Shown in pieces: positions 37,528 through 47,008 of a stretch of DNA of 64,000 bases. Positions within the stretch are counted from its first letter, which is position 1. Each line of letters starts with the position of its first letter. A model generated the notes under the pieces. That model worked only from the letters and a program-made list of their open reading frames with translations, ran no database searches and had not been told where the DNA came from. Source of the stretch: an uncultured Bacteroidota bacterium (GTDB taxonomy: Bacteria > Bacteroidota > Bacteroidia > Chitinophagales > Chitinophagaceae); assembly GCA_903903635.1 (NCBI GenBank), contig CAIUZK010000188.1:1-64000 (forward strand), in the 5' to 3' direction. The position numbers and the translations under genes were made by a program.

Positions 37528-38199
37528 ATGCAACGCATACTTCAAATCAACATCGCCGGCCGCATTCTGCCGATAGAAGAAGACGCCTACACAATTCTTA
37601 AAGAATATATCAACACCCTCGACCGCCAGTTCAAAGGAGAGGAGGGAAGGGAAATAATTGAGGACATTGAGAACCGCATTGCCGAGCTCTTCACCATAAG
37701 GCTACAGGGTGGTTCACCGGCTATCGACCGCCAGGATGTTCAGAAAGTAATTGACACCCTGGGTACAGCCAGCGACCTCCACGATGCCGCCGGTACAAGC
37801 AATAACTCCCGGCAGTACAACACCTACTCTGGCAGTAACCGCTACCAGGGCAGACCATATACAGGCCAGCGGGAGCGTTTATTGCGCGATCCGTTCGATA
37901 AAGTGATTGGTGGTGTGTGCAGCGGAATTGCCCATTATTTCGATATCGACCCGGTTATTGTGCGTCTGGTTATGGTTGTTCTCTTTCTTACTGCCGGCAT
38001 AGGCTTACTCGCTTATGTAATAGCCTGGGCAGTAATACCTGCTGCCCGCAGCCGCGAGGAGCTGTTTAATATGACCAACGGCGGAGCTGCTACCTTTCAT
38101 GATATCAGCCGCAATGTGGAAAATGAACTTCAGGACCTCAAGAAACGGGGTGAGCAGATGAGCCGCGAGCTCAGGGACTTCTTTAGCCGCAAAAGGTGA
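37528..38199 (+). CDS. PspC domain-containing membrane protein
   Basis: The 223-residue protein has an N-terminal domain typical of Bacteroidota PspC proteins (LQINIAGRILPIEEDAYTIL), a polar Asn/Tyr/Gly-rich linker, and the PspC domain (about 118-172, DPFDKVIGGVCSGIAHYFDID then two hydrophobic helices). A charged C-terminal tail follows. PspC-type proteins respond to envelope stress. Co-transcribed with the PadR gene. Confidence 0.92.
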   Translation: MQRILQINIAGRILPIEEDAYTILKEYINTLDRQFKGEEGREIIEDIENRIAELFTIRLQGGSPAIDRQDVQKVIDTLGTASDLHDAAGTSNNSRQYNTYSGSNRYQGRPYTGQRERLLRDPFDKVIGGVCSGIAHYFDIDPVIVRLVMVVLFLTAGIGLLAYVIAWAVIPAARSREELFNMTNGGAATFHDISRNVENELQDLKKRGEQMSRELRDFFSRKR

Positions 38200-38280
38200 C
38201 GTTAACAGATTTGACATACATTTGCACTTCACTATAGAGCTAAGCAACACAAAACTGTTAATGGCTCCAATTGCCTGCTT

Positions 38281-38976
38281 ATGAAGACTTACACCCACCT
38301 TTTCTTCGACCTTGATCATACTTTATGGGATTTCGACAAAAACTCGGAGGCCGCATTAAGAACGTTGTATCATGAATATGAACTGGATAAAAGGGGCATT
38401 ACCGACTTCGACGAACTATTCAAAGTATATATAGTTCATAACGATAAGTTATGGGAGCGCTACCGCAAAGGTTTCATCAAGCGCGATGAACTGCGCTGGA
38501 AACGCATGTGGCTCATGCTGCTCGACTTTAAAGTTGCTGATACCGCCCTGGCACACGAACTAAGCACAGCCTATCTGGAGATTTTACCCACCCAGACCCT
38601 TCTTGTACCCCATGCCAAAGAAATACTGGACCATTGCAAGGGCCGCTACCAGATGCACCTCGTCACCAATGGATTTGAGACCACACAACGGCTGAAGCTG
38701 CAATATTCGGGCATTGCCCGCTACTTTACCCACCTCATTACCTCTGAGCGCAGCAACAGTATGAAGCCCTACCCCGAGATTTTTGAATATGCCCTCAAAA
38801 TGACCAATGCCACCGCCGACGAAAGCATAATGATAGGCGATGCCATTGATATAGATATACTTGGCGCAATCAATGCAGGCTGGGACACAGTTTACTACAA
38901 CCCTCACCAGTTGCCACATGAGCGCAAACCCACCTATGAGGTTAAGCACCTTGAGGAGTTGATACGGATTTTTTAG
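38281..38976 (+). CDS. yjjG: YjjG-family noncanonical pyrimidine nucleotidase (HAD)
   Basis: The 231-residue HAD hydrolase has motif I FFDLDHTLWDF with nucleophile Asp10 and Asp12, motif II LVTNG, and motif III/IV GDAIDIDILGA. The overall pattern is that of YjjG nucleotidases, which remove 5' phosphate from noncanonical pyrimidine nucleotides and so limit mutagenic precursors. A TACATTTG box at 38217-38224 is its likely promoter. Confidence 0.9.
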   Translation: MKTYTHLFFDLDHTLWDFDKNSEAALRTLYHEYELDKRGITDFDELFKVYIVHNDKLWERYRKGFIKRDELRWKRMWLMLLDFKVADTALAHELSTAYLEILPTQTLLVPHAKEILDHCKGRYQMHLVTNGFETTQRLKLQYSGIARYFTHLITSERSNSMKPYPEIFEYALKMTNATADESIMIGDAIDIDILGAINAGWDTVYYNPHQLPHERKPTYEVKHLEELIRIF

Positions 38977-39050
38977 TGTCTGTTTTTACTTTATGCGCTA
39001 ATCTTATACAAATAAGAGGGAATTCTACTGCCAAAGGGTATCCTCACCAA

Positions 39051-39071
39051 AGATGCTGCATGGCAGCATCT
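39051..39071 (-). terminator. Hairpin at the stop of the outer-membrane protein gene
   Basis: AGATGCTGC and GCAGCATCT form a perfect 9-bp stem with a 3-base loop, overlapping the TAG stop by two bases. On the minus strand it is followed by TTGG, so it is a weak classic terminator. Confidence 0.5.
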
Positions 39072-39768
39072 AAAACTTAAGGATCAGGTAAACGACTATG
39101 GGTAAATTGAAATTGCCCTGGTGAATTGACGGACGTGATTTCGTTCCTGTGGCTGTAGTAGGATTATTGACATATGCCGTCACAACATCTGTAGTCTGCT
39201 CCTTTGTTCCTGCCAGATAATACATACTGGCCTCAGTGCCTATGAGTACTTTTTTACCAAGGTGATAATTTACCTTCCCGAAAACACCACCGCCAAGTGT
39301 AAATACCCTGTAATTTGTAGTAGTTGTAATGGTATCATACTGGTAATTGTAGTTACTGGCTACAGAACGGTCGTTCTGACTATTCATAACCAGGTCAAAA
39401 CCTGTGCCGGCTGTCCACTTATCCGAAAGTTCATAGGTCTTCTCCACTCCTGCACGAAACTGAATGTCATTATTATCGGTGGTTGCGGTAGAAGATGACA
39501 GTGCGGTAGAATTGGAAGTTGTATTATATCCTGCGCCAAACCTTACTCCCCAACCCGATTTACGGCTGTTCATGCTATAGGTTACCAGATACGGATTACC
39601 TGTACCAATGGAATTCGCATTTGAATTGAACAGATGCATCAGGAGTTGCCCAACCTGCGCGCCTATATAATGATCGTATATTTTTTCATCTTGTTTTTCC
39701 GTAGCCGATTGGGCAAATCCATTTAAGGAAGCAAGCGATAACAGGGCAATAAGTGCAGTTTTAATCAT
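39070..39768 (-). CDS. Outer-membrane beta-barrel protein
   Basis: The start at 39768 gives a signal peptide (MIKTALIALLSLASLNGFAQ) and 232 residues. Alternating strands such as GWGVRFGAGYNTT, IQFRAGVEKTYELSDKWTAGTGFDLVMN and FTLGGGVFGKVNYHL indicate a beta-barrel of about eight or ten strands, ending in LPIVVYLILKF, a typical terminal strand with Phe. The frame extends 42 codons upstream without a signal, so that part is not used. Function unknown. Confidence 0.82.
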   Translation of the reverse strand: MIKTALIALLSLASLNGFAQSATEKQDEKIYDHYIGAQVGQLLMHLFNSNANSIGTGNPYLVTYSMNSRKSGWGVRFGAGYNTTSNSTALSSSTATTDNNDIQFRAGVEKTYELSDKWTAGTGFDLVMNSQNDRSVASNYNYQYDTITTTTNYRVFTLGGGVFGKVNYHLGKKVLIGTEASMYYLAGTKEQTTDVVTAYVNNPTTATGTKSRPSIHQGNFNLPIVVYLILKF

Positions 39769-40229
39769 GACGTTATAATTTGAAATACAATTTACACTTA
39801 AATTTTTAAATGTACTCTTTGAATATTTATTATGGACTGCTTTCTGAGTCATAAGTTTAAAAGGACGGTCAGAAATTGCAGTTTTTAAATACAACTCTCA
39901 ATATCAACACGTTTTTTTGAAATAATTATAAATGTGATTCAAATAAAGTATTGCTCTAAATATCGTTCTTCTGAACCTAAAATACATCTCCCTGAATTTT
40001 TCCCATCTATATATATTGAAAATAAGTGCAATAAATATTCAACCAAACCAATTTCAGGAATGAACATTTGTAACAAAAAACACCTCACGTTTTACCCTAA
40101 ATAATATAATATTTGCCCAATGCTTTATTTTTTTGTATTAAATCCTATCTTTGCACCCCTCCCGTACCGGAAATAACTTCCGGACGGGTGTATAAACTTA
40201 TTTTTAAAGATACATTTTAACGACAACCC
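39769..40229. other. AT-rich region and secDF leader
   Basis: No gene is supported. A TATCTTTG box at 40146-40153 is the likely secDF -7 element. The transcript leader then contains a strong hairpin, CCCG-CCGGAA (40161-40172) with TTCCGG-CGGG (40178-40188), about 40 bases before the secDF start. It may stabilise or regulate the message. Confidence 0.5.
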
Positions 40230-43200
40230 ATGCATTTAAAAGGTTTGGTCAAGTTTTTTACTGCTGCTCTGATTCTGATATCGCTGTACCAGCTTTCATT
40301 GACATTAATTGTCCGTAACGAGGAGAAAAAAATGCGCTCGCAGGCTTTGCGCGAGGCTAAAGCCGAAAACCCAACGGCTACCGGCTTAGACAGCATCAAG
40401 CTCATTGATGCTCATTACCAGTCTATTTCAGACAGTATGCAGAGCGAGGTTATCTTCAGTGTTCCTGTACTGAAGAAGTATACCTACCAGGCAGCCAAGA
40501 ATGAAGAGCTAAGTCTCGGTCTTGACCTGCAGGGCGGTATGAACGTTACACTTGAGGTGAGCCTCGACGATCTCGTTCGGTCTATGTCCAATAATCCGCG
40601 CGATGCGGCTTTAAACAAAGCCATTGCTGATGCCAATATTGCCAGAGCCAACAGCGAAGCCGATTTTATTGCTCTCTTCGGTGAAACTTACCAGAAGGAA
40701 AATCCGGGTATCAATATGGCTTACCTGTTTACAAAGCCTAATGAAAAGGACATTACCCGTAACTCTTCGAACGGCGAAGTACTTGCTAAATTGAATACGG
40801 AAGCCAAGGACGCTGTTAAGCGTACTTATAATGTACTCCTTACCCGTATCGATAAGTTCGGTGTTGCCAACCCTAACGTGAACCTGGACGAAAAGAAAGG
40901 GATCATCACAGTGGAGCTGGCAGGTGTGCATAACCCCGACCGCGTACGTAAATACCTTCAGGCTACAGCAAAACTGCAGTTCTTCGAAACATTTACCAAC
41001 ACTGAAATCGGCCCTTCTCTTAAGGCTGCTAACGATGCATTGTATGGCTACCTTTCAGGTACAACAACTGACAGCGTTAATACTGATTCAGCTAAAAATG
41101 CTACAGCATCTGCCGACACAGCAGGTGGTAAAAAAGCATCGGATACTGCCAGTCTTAACAATCTGCTTTCAGACAACAAAACCAAAACAGAAGCTACTAC
41201 TGCAGGTGGTTCAAAAACATCCGACTCTACCAAGCTGAAAGAGCAGGAAGCCATCAAGAAAAATCCATTGTTCGCTGTATTGCAGCCAAGTCTTAACCAG
41301 AACCAGGATGCATTCCTGCCTGGCCCGGTAATCGGTTATGTGTTCAAGAAAGATACTGCCAAGGTCAATAAGTATTTTGCTATGGACGCAGTCAGGAACA
41401 AATTCCCTTCTAACGTGCATTTCGTTTTTGGCGCTGATGATAATAAGAAAGGAAAAGATCCTAAAGCTATTCTTCCCTTATATGCTGTGAAGATGCCTCC
41501 GGGTGGTGTTGCAAGGCTAGAAGGAGATCATATCACTTCTGCCCGTGCCGACTACAGTCCAATGAATGGCCAGCCAGATGTGAACATGGAAATGGACATT
41601 TCAGGCGCACGTATCTGGAAGGATATGACCGGCAAAAATGTAGGTGGTTATGTAGCAGTAGTACTTGATGACCGTGTTTATTCCTGCCCGCGTGTTGATA
41701 ATGAGATCGCATCGGGAAGCACTGAAATTTCCGGTTCATTTACTGCAGAAGATGCCAATGACCTTGCCAACATTCTGAAGTCAGGTAAACTGCCTGCACC
41801 GGCTCATATCGTTCAGGAGCAGGTAGTAGGTCCTACCCTTGGTGCCGAGTCAATCCATGCCGGTTTCAATGCGATTGCATTGTCATTCCTGGCTATCTTC
41901 ATCCTCATGCTGGTATATTACAGCACCAGCGGATGGGTTGCTTGTATTTCACTTACCCTCAACCTTACTTTTACACTTGGTGTACTCTCGGCATTGCACG
42001 CAACATTAACGCTGCCTGGTATAGCGGGTCTGGTACTCGGTATTGGTATGGCGGTAGATGCGCACGTACTTATCTTTGAGCGTATCAAGGAGGAGCTTGC
42101 ACTGGGCAAGAGCCATAAGCAGGCAATTATAGATGGTTATAAACGAAGTAACGCGCCTGTACTCGATGGTCACATCGCTCAGCTGATTACTGCTGCTATC
42201 CTGTTCTCATTTGGTCTCGGTCCTGTACTTGGTTTTGCAACTACACAGTTGCTTAGTATCACAATTTCCCTGTTTTGTGGTATCCTTGTATCTCGTCTCA
42301 TTAAGGAGATTTATACCAACAGCGGCAAGCATCATTTCAAATACTTCACTCCGGTATCCAAGGCAGTATTCCAGAAAGCTCATTACGACTTCATGAAGAA
42401 CCGTAAGATTGCCTATGTCATTTTTGTACTGGTATTATTGGGAGGCGTTGGTTCCTTGTTTCATGGTTTCGATTATGGAGTTGAGTTCTCGGGCGGACGC
42501 AGCTATACAATCAAATTTGATAAGAAAATTGAAACAATAGTTATCAGGGATAAGATGCACACTTATTTTGGTGAGTATCCGATTGTAAAAACAATTGGTA
42601 CCGATAACAAGGTGAACATCACTACATCTTACCTCATCAAGCAGCCCGGTCAGCAGATTGAGCAGCAGGTTCAGGGTAAATTGTATGAAGGTCTTACCAA
42701 AGAAGGGTTTATACCAACTACAGTGTCTTTACAGGAGTTTGAGAGCAAGTATATTCTGAGTTCTCAGACAGTACTGCCTACCATTTCTGATGACCTGATA
42801 CGTGGAGCTGAATATGCTACTTTATTCTCCCTCATAGCTATCTCTATCTACATACTTGTCCGTTTCCGTAAATGGCAGTATTCACTGGGTACATTTGTAT
42901 CGTTGTTATTCAACGTGAGTGCTACCTTGGCTGTATTCTCCTTCATGCGTAGCTTTGTGCCATTCGCAATGGAAATCAACCAGCACTTTATTGCTGCGGT
43001 ACTTACAGTTATCGGATTCTCAATGAACGATACGATCATCGTGTTCGACCGTATAAGGGAGTACTTCCGCAAATCGCCAAATGAGGATAAAACAAGCGTT
43101 ATCAACCGCGCGATCAATGATACCCTGCCACGTACTGTGATGACTTCACTTACGGTGTTTATTGTGGTACTTATTTTGTTTGTGGTAGGTGGTGAGGTTA

Positions 43201-43361
43201 CCCGCGGATTCGCCTTCGCAATGCTTATTGGTGTTATCACAGGTACCTTCTCATCCATCTTCCTGGCTGCTCCTATACTGGTAGATACCGACAAGACCGG
43301 CTCACTGAAACAGGAAGTTGACCGTGATTCTCATATCGAGGAACTGAAGAAACTGGCCTAA
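40230..43361 (+). CDS. secDF: Fused protein translocase SecDF
   Basis: The 1043-residue fusion combines SecD and SecF, which use the proton gradient to help SecYEG release exported proteins. SecD starts with LGLDLQGGMNVTLEVS, has a large periplasmic domain with an unusual Ser/Thr/Ala/Lys-rich insert (about 280-350), and ends in the GMAVDAHVLIFERIKEEL motif. SecF follows, with FSGGRSYTIKF and TVIGFSMNDTIIVFDRIRE. About 12 transmembrane helices in total. The fusion is normal in Bacteroidota. Confidence 0.97.
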   Translation: MHLKGLVKFFTAALILISLYQLSLTLIVRNEEKKMRSQALREAKAENPTATGLDSIKLIDAHYQSISDSMQSEVIFSVPVLKKYTYQAAKNEELSLGLDLQGGMNVTLEVSLDDLVRSMSNNPRDAALNKAIADANIARANSEADFIALFGETYQKENPGINMAYLFTKPNEKDITRNSSNGEVLAKLNTEAKDAVKRTYNVLLTRIDKFGVANPNVNLDEKKGIITVELAGVHNPDRVRKYLQATAKLQFFETFTNTEIGPSLKAANDALYGYLSGTTTDSVNTDSAKNATASADTAGGKKASDTASLNNLLSDNKTKTEATTAGGSKTSDSTKLKEQEAIKKNPLFAVLQPSLNQNQDAFLPGPVIGYVFKKDTAKVNKYFAMDAVRNKFPSNVHFVFGADDNKKGKDPKAILPLYAVKMPPGGVARLEGDHITSARADYSPMNGQPDVNMEMDISGARIWKDMTGKNVGGYVAVVLDDRVYSCPRVDNEIASGSTEISGSFTAEDANDLANILKSGKLPAPAHIVQEQVVGPTLGAESIHAGFNAIALSFLAIFILMLVYYSTSGWVACISLTLNLTFTLGVLSALHATLTLPGIAGLVLGIGMAVDAHVLIFERIKEELALGKSHKQAIIDGYKRSNAPVLDGHIAQLITAAILFSFGLGPVLGFATTQLLSITISLFCGILVSRLIKEIYTNSGKHHFKYFTPVSKAVFQKAHYDFMKNRKIAYVIFVLVLLGGVGSLFHGFDYGVEFSGGRSYTIKFDKKIETIVIRDKMHTYFGEYPIVKTIGTDNKVNITTSYLIKQPGQQIEQQVQGKLYEGLTKEGFIPTTVSLQEFESKYILSSQTVLPTISDDLIRGAEYATLFSLIAISIYILVRFRKWQYSLGTFVSLLFNVSATLAVFSFMRSFVPFAMEINQHFIAAVLTVIGFSMNDTIIVFDRIREYFRKSPNEDKTSVINRAINDTLPRTVMTSLTVFIVVLILFVVGGEVTRGFAFAMLIGVITGTFSSIFLAAPILVDTDKTGSLKQEVDRDSHIEELKKLA

Positions 43362-43395
43362 TCCGATTTCGATAATTAATACTTCAGATTTTCAC

Positions 43396-43423
43396 AATCC
43401 CGTTCAGCCATCTGAACGGGATT
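43396..43423 (+). terminator. Terminator after secDF
   Basis: AATCCCGTTCAG and CTGAACGGGATT form a perfect 12-bp stem with a 4-base loop, followed by GTTGTTT. Confidence 0.9.
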
Positions 43424-43476
43424 GTTGTTTAAGGGTACTCCCTGATTATCAATTAACCAAACATTGGATACAGGAA

Positions 43477-43509
43477 TTTGGAATTTCTATTGTGCATAGC
43501 ATACATTTG
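43477..43509 (+). promoter_or_regulatory. Promoter of mlaE
   Basis: TTTG at 43477-43480 and TACATTTG at 43502-43509 match the -33/-7 consensus with a 21-base spacer, 9 bases before the ATG. Confidence 0.7.
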
Positions 43510-43517
43510 CAAAAGGT

Positions 43518-44258
43518 ATGAAAACAGTATTTACACACATTGGCAAAATACTCCTCATGGTAAAGGGAGGTTTTACCAGGCCTGAGAATTTCAGGATTTA
43601 CTGGATTGAATTCATGGAGCAATGTATTGATATCGGAATCCGGTCATTACCTATAGTGCTGGTCATTTCTATTTTTATGGGAATGGTAATGACCGTACAG
43701 TTTGCATACCAGATGGTAAATCCGCTAATTCCCAAATCAGTAATCGGTTCGCTGGTTCGCGATTCTACCATACTGGAATTTTCGCCCACGGTACTGTGCA
43801 TAGTACTTGCAGGTGTTGTCGGTTCGAAGATCGCTTCAGAACTTGGGAACATGCGTGTATCAGAGCAGGTTGATGCACTGGAGATAATGGGTGTTAACTC
43901 TAAGGCATATCTCATTATGCCCAAAATAGTTGCGGCAATGATAATGATTCCCTGTCTTATAATAGTATCAATAGCTGTAAGTATTTGGGGAGGTTATGTT
44001 GCCGGGCTTTTTTCTCATATCCTTACCAAACAGCAATTTTTCCTTGGGCTTACTACTGGATTTGTTCCTTACAATCTCTTCTTTGCCATTATTAAATCAT
44101 TTACTTTTTCGCTTATTATTTCTATAATACCCTCCTATTACGGATATTACGTAGAAGGAGGCGCTTTGGAAATCGGCAGGGCTTCAACAACATCAGTTAT
44201 TGTTAGTTGTATCCTTATTCTCTGTGCCGATTATGGATTGTCATTGATACTCCTTTAG
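43518..44258 (+). CDS. mlaE: MlaE-family ABC transporter permease
   Basis: The 246-residue membrane protein is the permease of an Mla-type phospholipid transporter (MQFAYQMVNP-like helix 2, ELGNMRVSEQVDALEIMGVNSKAYLIMPK, then VPYNLFFAIIKSFTFSLIIS). It has five or six helices. The MlaF-type ATPase normally encoded right after mlaE is missing here, as is the MlaD protein, so the partners must lie elsewhere. A TACATTTG promoter is 9 bases upstream, so the leader is very short. Confidence 0.92.
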   Translation: MKTVFTHIGKILLMVKGGFTRPENFRIYWIEFMEQCIDIGIRSLPIVLVISIFMGMVMTVQFAYQMVNPLIPKSVIGSLVRDSTILEFSPTVLCIVLAGVVGSKIASELGNMRVSEQVDALEIMGVNSKAYLIMPKIVAAMIMIPCLIIVSIAVSIWGGYVAGLFSHILTKQQFFLGLTTGFVPYNLFFAIIKSFTFSLIISIIPSYYGYYVEGGALEIGRASTTSVIVSCILILCADYGLSLILL

Positions 44259-44408
44259 GCGATTTTATCGTTGCCTCCCTATTCCGCCATCTGGAAAAAT
44301 AAAATGAACTTTATTTGAATAAAATGAAGAAATGACTAATTTTAAGTTGTTATATTCTTCACCAGATAGCCTTGAAACTCAAACAATGAGGCATCCTAAT
44401 CAGACGTT

Positions 44409-44753
44409 ATGAGCACAAACGAACAAACCATACAGATTTCACCAGCTGACATTGCCAAACTTGTAAACAACCATTCAGGTTCCGTAAACTTTGGCCCACT
44501 AAGCATTACCTGGAACATTGACATCTCAGTGCCGGAGATTACAGTTGATGCCACCCTGCATGGCACTCCTATCGGGCATGCTGTTATCAACAAAGAACAT
44601 CCCGTTGCTACGCTGGGAGGAAATGTCGGAATAGCCAAGGCCGATATTATCTTAACCGCTGCCTTCGCCACAAAAGAACTCGACTACCATGTTGATCTTA
44701 CAGTTGTCGGCATTAAAATAGTTAATAAGGGCGGTAAATTATTTAGCTGGTAA
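44409..44753 (+). CDS. Small beta-rich protein of unknown function
   Basis: The 114-residue product has no signal peptide or membrane segment. It is dominated by alternating hydrophobic strands (FGPLSITWNIDISVPEITVDATL, then ADIILTAAFATKELDYHVDLTVVGIKIV), suggesting a small beta-sandwich. No family recognised. It lies after mlaE on the same strand at 150 bases distance, so co-transcription is uncertain. Confidence 0.65.
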   Translation: MSTNEQTIQISPADIAKLVNNHSGSVNFGPLSITWNIDISVPEITVDATLHGTPIGHAVINKEHPVATLGGNVGIAKADIILTAAFATKELDYHVDLTVVGIKIVNKGGKLFSW

Positions 44754-45183
44754 TTAAGAAAACAGTTGGAGATACTCTTGTAATTACGATCCCGGAATTG
44801 GGAATTGTAATTCTGTTGCTGCCATCATTTTTGTTAAAAAGCAAAATGGAAAGACATGGTGAGTAAACAATTTGCTGCGCCCAGGCTTTTTGAAAAAGAC
44901 AAGAGATTACTATTATGCAGTCATTACCCCAGTGGGGTAAAATGTTTGTAGTACCATCAAACCACCACCGCACGCACCCCATAGGGTGCAACAATTCGTG
45001 CGAATGGAAAATTTTTATCATTTTGCAAACTGCTGATTATCTGTTATTAAGAACACAACTCTGGCAGCCTCGCCGAACCAGGTTGCCGGGTTCTTAATTA
45101 TGGCCAAATAGCATTTTTGATAGCGGTTCATTTTCAGTATTCGTAATTCTACAAATTTTTAATAATTTTTAAAAAAAACCTTT
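44754..45183. other. Intergenic stretch with palindromic repeats
   Basis: No gene is supported. Two short palindromes, TTACCCC-AGT-GGGGTAA (44924-44940) followed by AATGTTTGTAG, and GCACCC-CATA-GGGTGC (44974-44989) followed by AACAATTCGTG, look like two units of an interspersed repeat. A further imperfect hairpin lies around 45047-45095. A short frame across the first palindromes has no coding character. Confidence 0.45.
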
Positions 45184-46200
45184 ATGTCTGGTTTTCCTAT
45201 TCTCGATTTAGTGGCAGGAATAATATTTATCTTCTTCCTGCTAAGTGTTATCAGCAGTTCTGTTGTTGAAGTTATCATGACATTGTCCCGGGCCCGGTCA
45301 AAGGTGCTGGAAGAATGGCTTACCTCAATTTTCGATCAGAAACTTCCCGGATCAAATATATCTCTGGGACAGTCAATTATGGATCATTGTTCTATTACTG
45401 CCTCATCGGCCAAAGGACAGTCCAATTCCTATATTGATGCCAAAAATTTTGTGTCCGCATTTTTGGAGAAAATCACTTATAACCCGGATGATCCCGAAAG
45501 CGTGGCCACCGATTTCAAAACGCTCATGGAGCAGATCAAAGCTACTCCACTGCTCAATGATGAACTAAAAAGAGTTTTGTTGGGCTATGCCGTAGAAGTA
45601 AACGACACCTATGAATCGGTGTCTGAAAAAACCACGGGTAAGTTTGAGATGTTCAGGGCAAAAGTTGAAACCTGGTTCGATTCATCGATGGACAGGATAA
45701 CAGGCGCTCTGAAGAAAAAATATATGCAGCCTATTACCTTTTGCGTAGGCATATTTATTACCCTATTAATGAACGCCGATACTATTGCTATCTCCAGATA
45801 CCTGTATTCAAATAAGGATGCCCAGGCCAAATTTGCCAATCTGGCTTTTGCCGCCTCTTCAAATGAAGGGTATCAGCATACTGTAGCAAAAATAGATAGT
45901 ATGAAGAAAGGCAACCCTAAAGACAGTGCAACATTATCTGATATAAAATCTGAAATCAATAATGATGTTGCGACAATAAACTCAGCAAAGGCCCAATTGG
46001 CTGACGGACTGCCCTTAGGATGGAAAAATGATCATTTTGGTACCGATAATGCACTGAATAAAATAGCAGGATGGCTGATCACCATTTTTGCTATTTTCAT
46101 GGGTGCTCCTTTCTGGTTCGATATGCTCAACAAAATAGCCAACCTGAGAGGTTCCGGACCCAAACCAAAATCCTCAACAGACAAGAAATCGAAGAAATAA
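45184..46200 (+). CDS. Three-helix membrane protein of unknown function
   Basis: The 338-residue product has an N-terminal transmembrane helix (8-28), a cytoplasmic-looking helical domain (30-175), a second helix (about 180-200), a second soluble domain (205-290), and a third helix (about 295-315) followed by MLNKIANLRGSGPKPKS and a Lys-rich tail. The SSVVEVIMTLSRARSKVLEEWL segment and the FWFDMLNKIANLRG end recur in uncharacterised membrane proteins across bacteria, as I recall. No function can be given. Confidence 0.75.
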   Translation: MSGFPILDLVAGIIFIFFLLSVISSSVVEVIMTLSRARSKVLEEWLTSIFDQKLPGSNISLGQSIMDHCSITASSAKGQSNSYIDAKNFVSAFLEKITYNPDDPESVATDFKTLMEQIKATPLLNDELKRVLLGYAVEVNDTYESVSEKTTGKFEMFRAKVETWFDSSMDRITGALKKKYMQPITFCVGIFITLLMNADTIAISRYLYSNKDAQAKFANLAFAASSNEGYQHTVAKIDSMKKGNPKDSATLSDIKSEINNDVATINSAKAQLADGLPLGWKNDHFGTDNALNKIAGWLITIFAIFMGAPFWFDMLNKIANLRGSGPKPKSSTDKKSKK

Positions 46201-46228
46201 GCCTAAAATAATTCGCAGGAAAAAACCG

Positions 46229-46265
46229 AATCTACGCAGCAATAAAATTAAAAGCAGCGTAGATT
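46229..46265 (+). terminator. Inverted repeat after the 45184-46200 gene
   Basis: AATCTACGC (46229-46237) and GCGTAGATT (46257-46265) pair around a 19-base loop, followed by TTACG. It is a weak candidate terminator. Confidence 0.4.
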
Positions 46266-46359
46266 TTACGCCTCATAAAACATGCCTCCGCTAAAGCTAT
46301 GGCAGTTAATAAAAGAAATATAACTTCGCAATATGGTGGAACTTATTTCGTCAACGTTC

Positions 46360-46989
46360 CTAAGTGATCTGCAGGTAAAAGATGATGTAATGTCTTACAT
46401 GGTATTCATCCCACCATTTTTCTGGAGGCACACCGCCTGCAGTGAGGGCACAGTAATATTTGTAATCCTCATTGGGCTTCTGGTAGGGTAGGCTGTACAC
46501 AAACATCGCCTGCCGTTCCCTGGTCACTGCGGTGCGTAAAGTATGATCGCGGTTGGCCAGCATCGCAAACCGCATGCTGTAATCCTTGGCGGGCTGCTCA
46601 ATGTAATATTCTGTACTGGAATTAAACCGGGGATAAAAAAAATCGATTTTGGCGGAATCGCCAGTGGCCCGGCTCATCACTTTAATGCTGAAAGTGTCGC
46701 TTGTTGCCTGCAACAGCATATCCGGCAAGCCTTTGGTCATATTGCCCTTATTGATCACTTTGCCTTCCTTAAACTCTTCAAAGCTTAATACAATCTTCTT
46801 GCCTTTTAAGTCCTTATGACTGATATTAAGCTGCATTTGCTCAATGCCAATAAAACGCATAATATCACCCAGTTGCTTATCGTCCGGCCCGTAATCTATT
46901 TTAAGGTTAAGACTATCCTGGCTGTATCCGCAGGTACTGGAAAATAATAGGATCGCTAAGATCAGGTTCCGCATAAAAAATGGTTTCAT
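46360..46989 (-). CDS. Exported protein of unknown function
   Basis: The 209-residue product has a signal peptide (hydrophobic LILAILLFSSTCGYSQ). The mature part is beta-rich, contains ISHKDLKGKKIVLSFEEFKEGK, and ends in an aromatic-rich stretch (PPEKWWDEYHVRHYIIFYL). An internal ATG five codons on (46974) would give an equally good signal. No family recognised. It is divergent from the T9SS tail fragment next to it. Confidence 0.7.
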   Translation of the reverse strand: MKPFFMRNLILAILLFSSTCGYSQDSLNLKIDYGPDDKQLGDIMRFIGIEQMQLNISHKDLKGKKIVLSFEEFKEGKVINKGNMTKGLPDMLLQATSDTFSIKVMSRATGDSAKIDFFYPRFNSSTEYYIEQPAKDYSMRFAMLANRDHTLRTAVTRERQAMFVYSLPYQKPNEDYKYYCALTAGGVPPEKWWDEYHVRHYIIFYLQIT

Positions 46990-47008
46990 CTATAACGGAC
47001 AGCCATGA

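Noticed and set aside
44915-45097. 60-codon frame after the small beta-rich gene
   Set aside because: It runs through the palindromic repeats and has no protein-like pattern.
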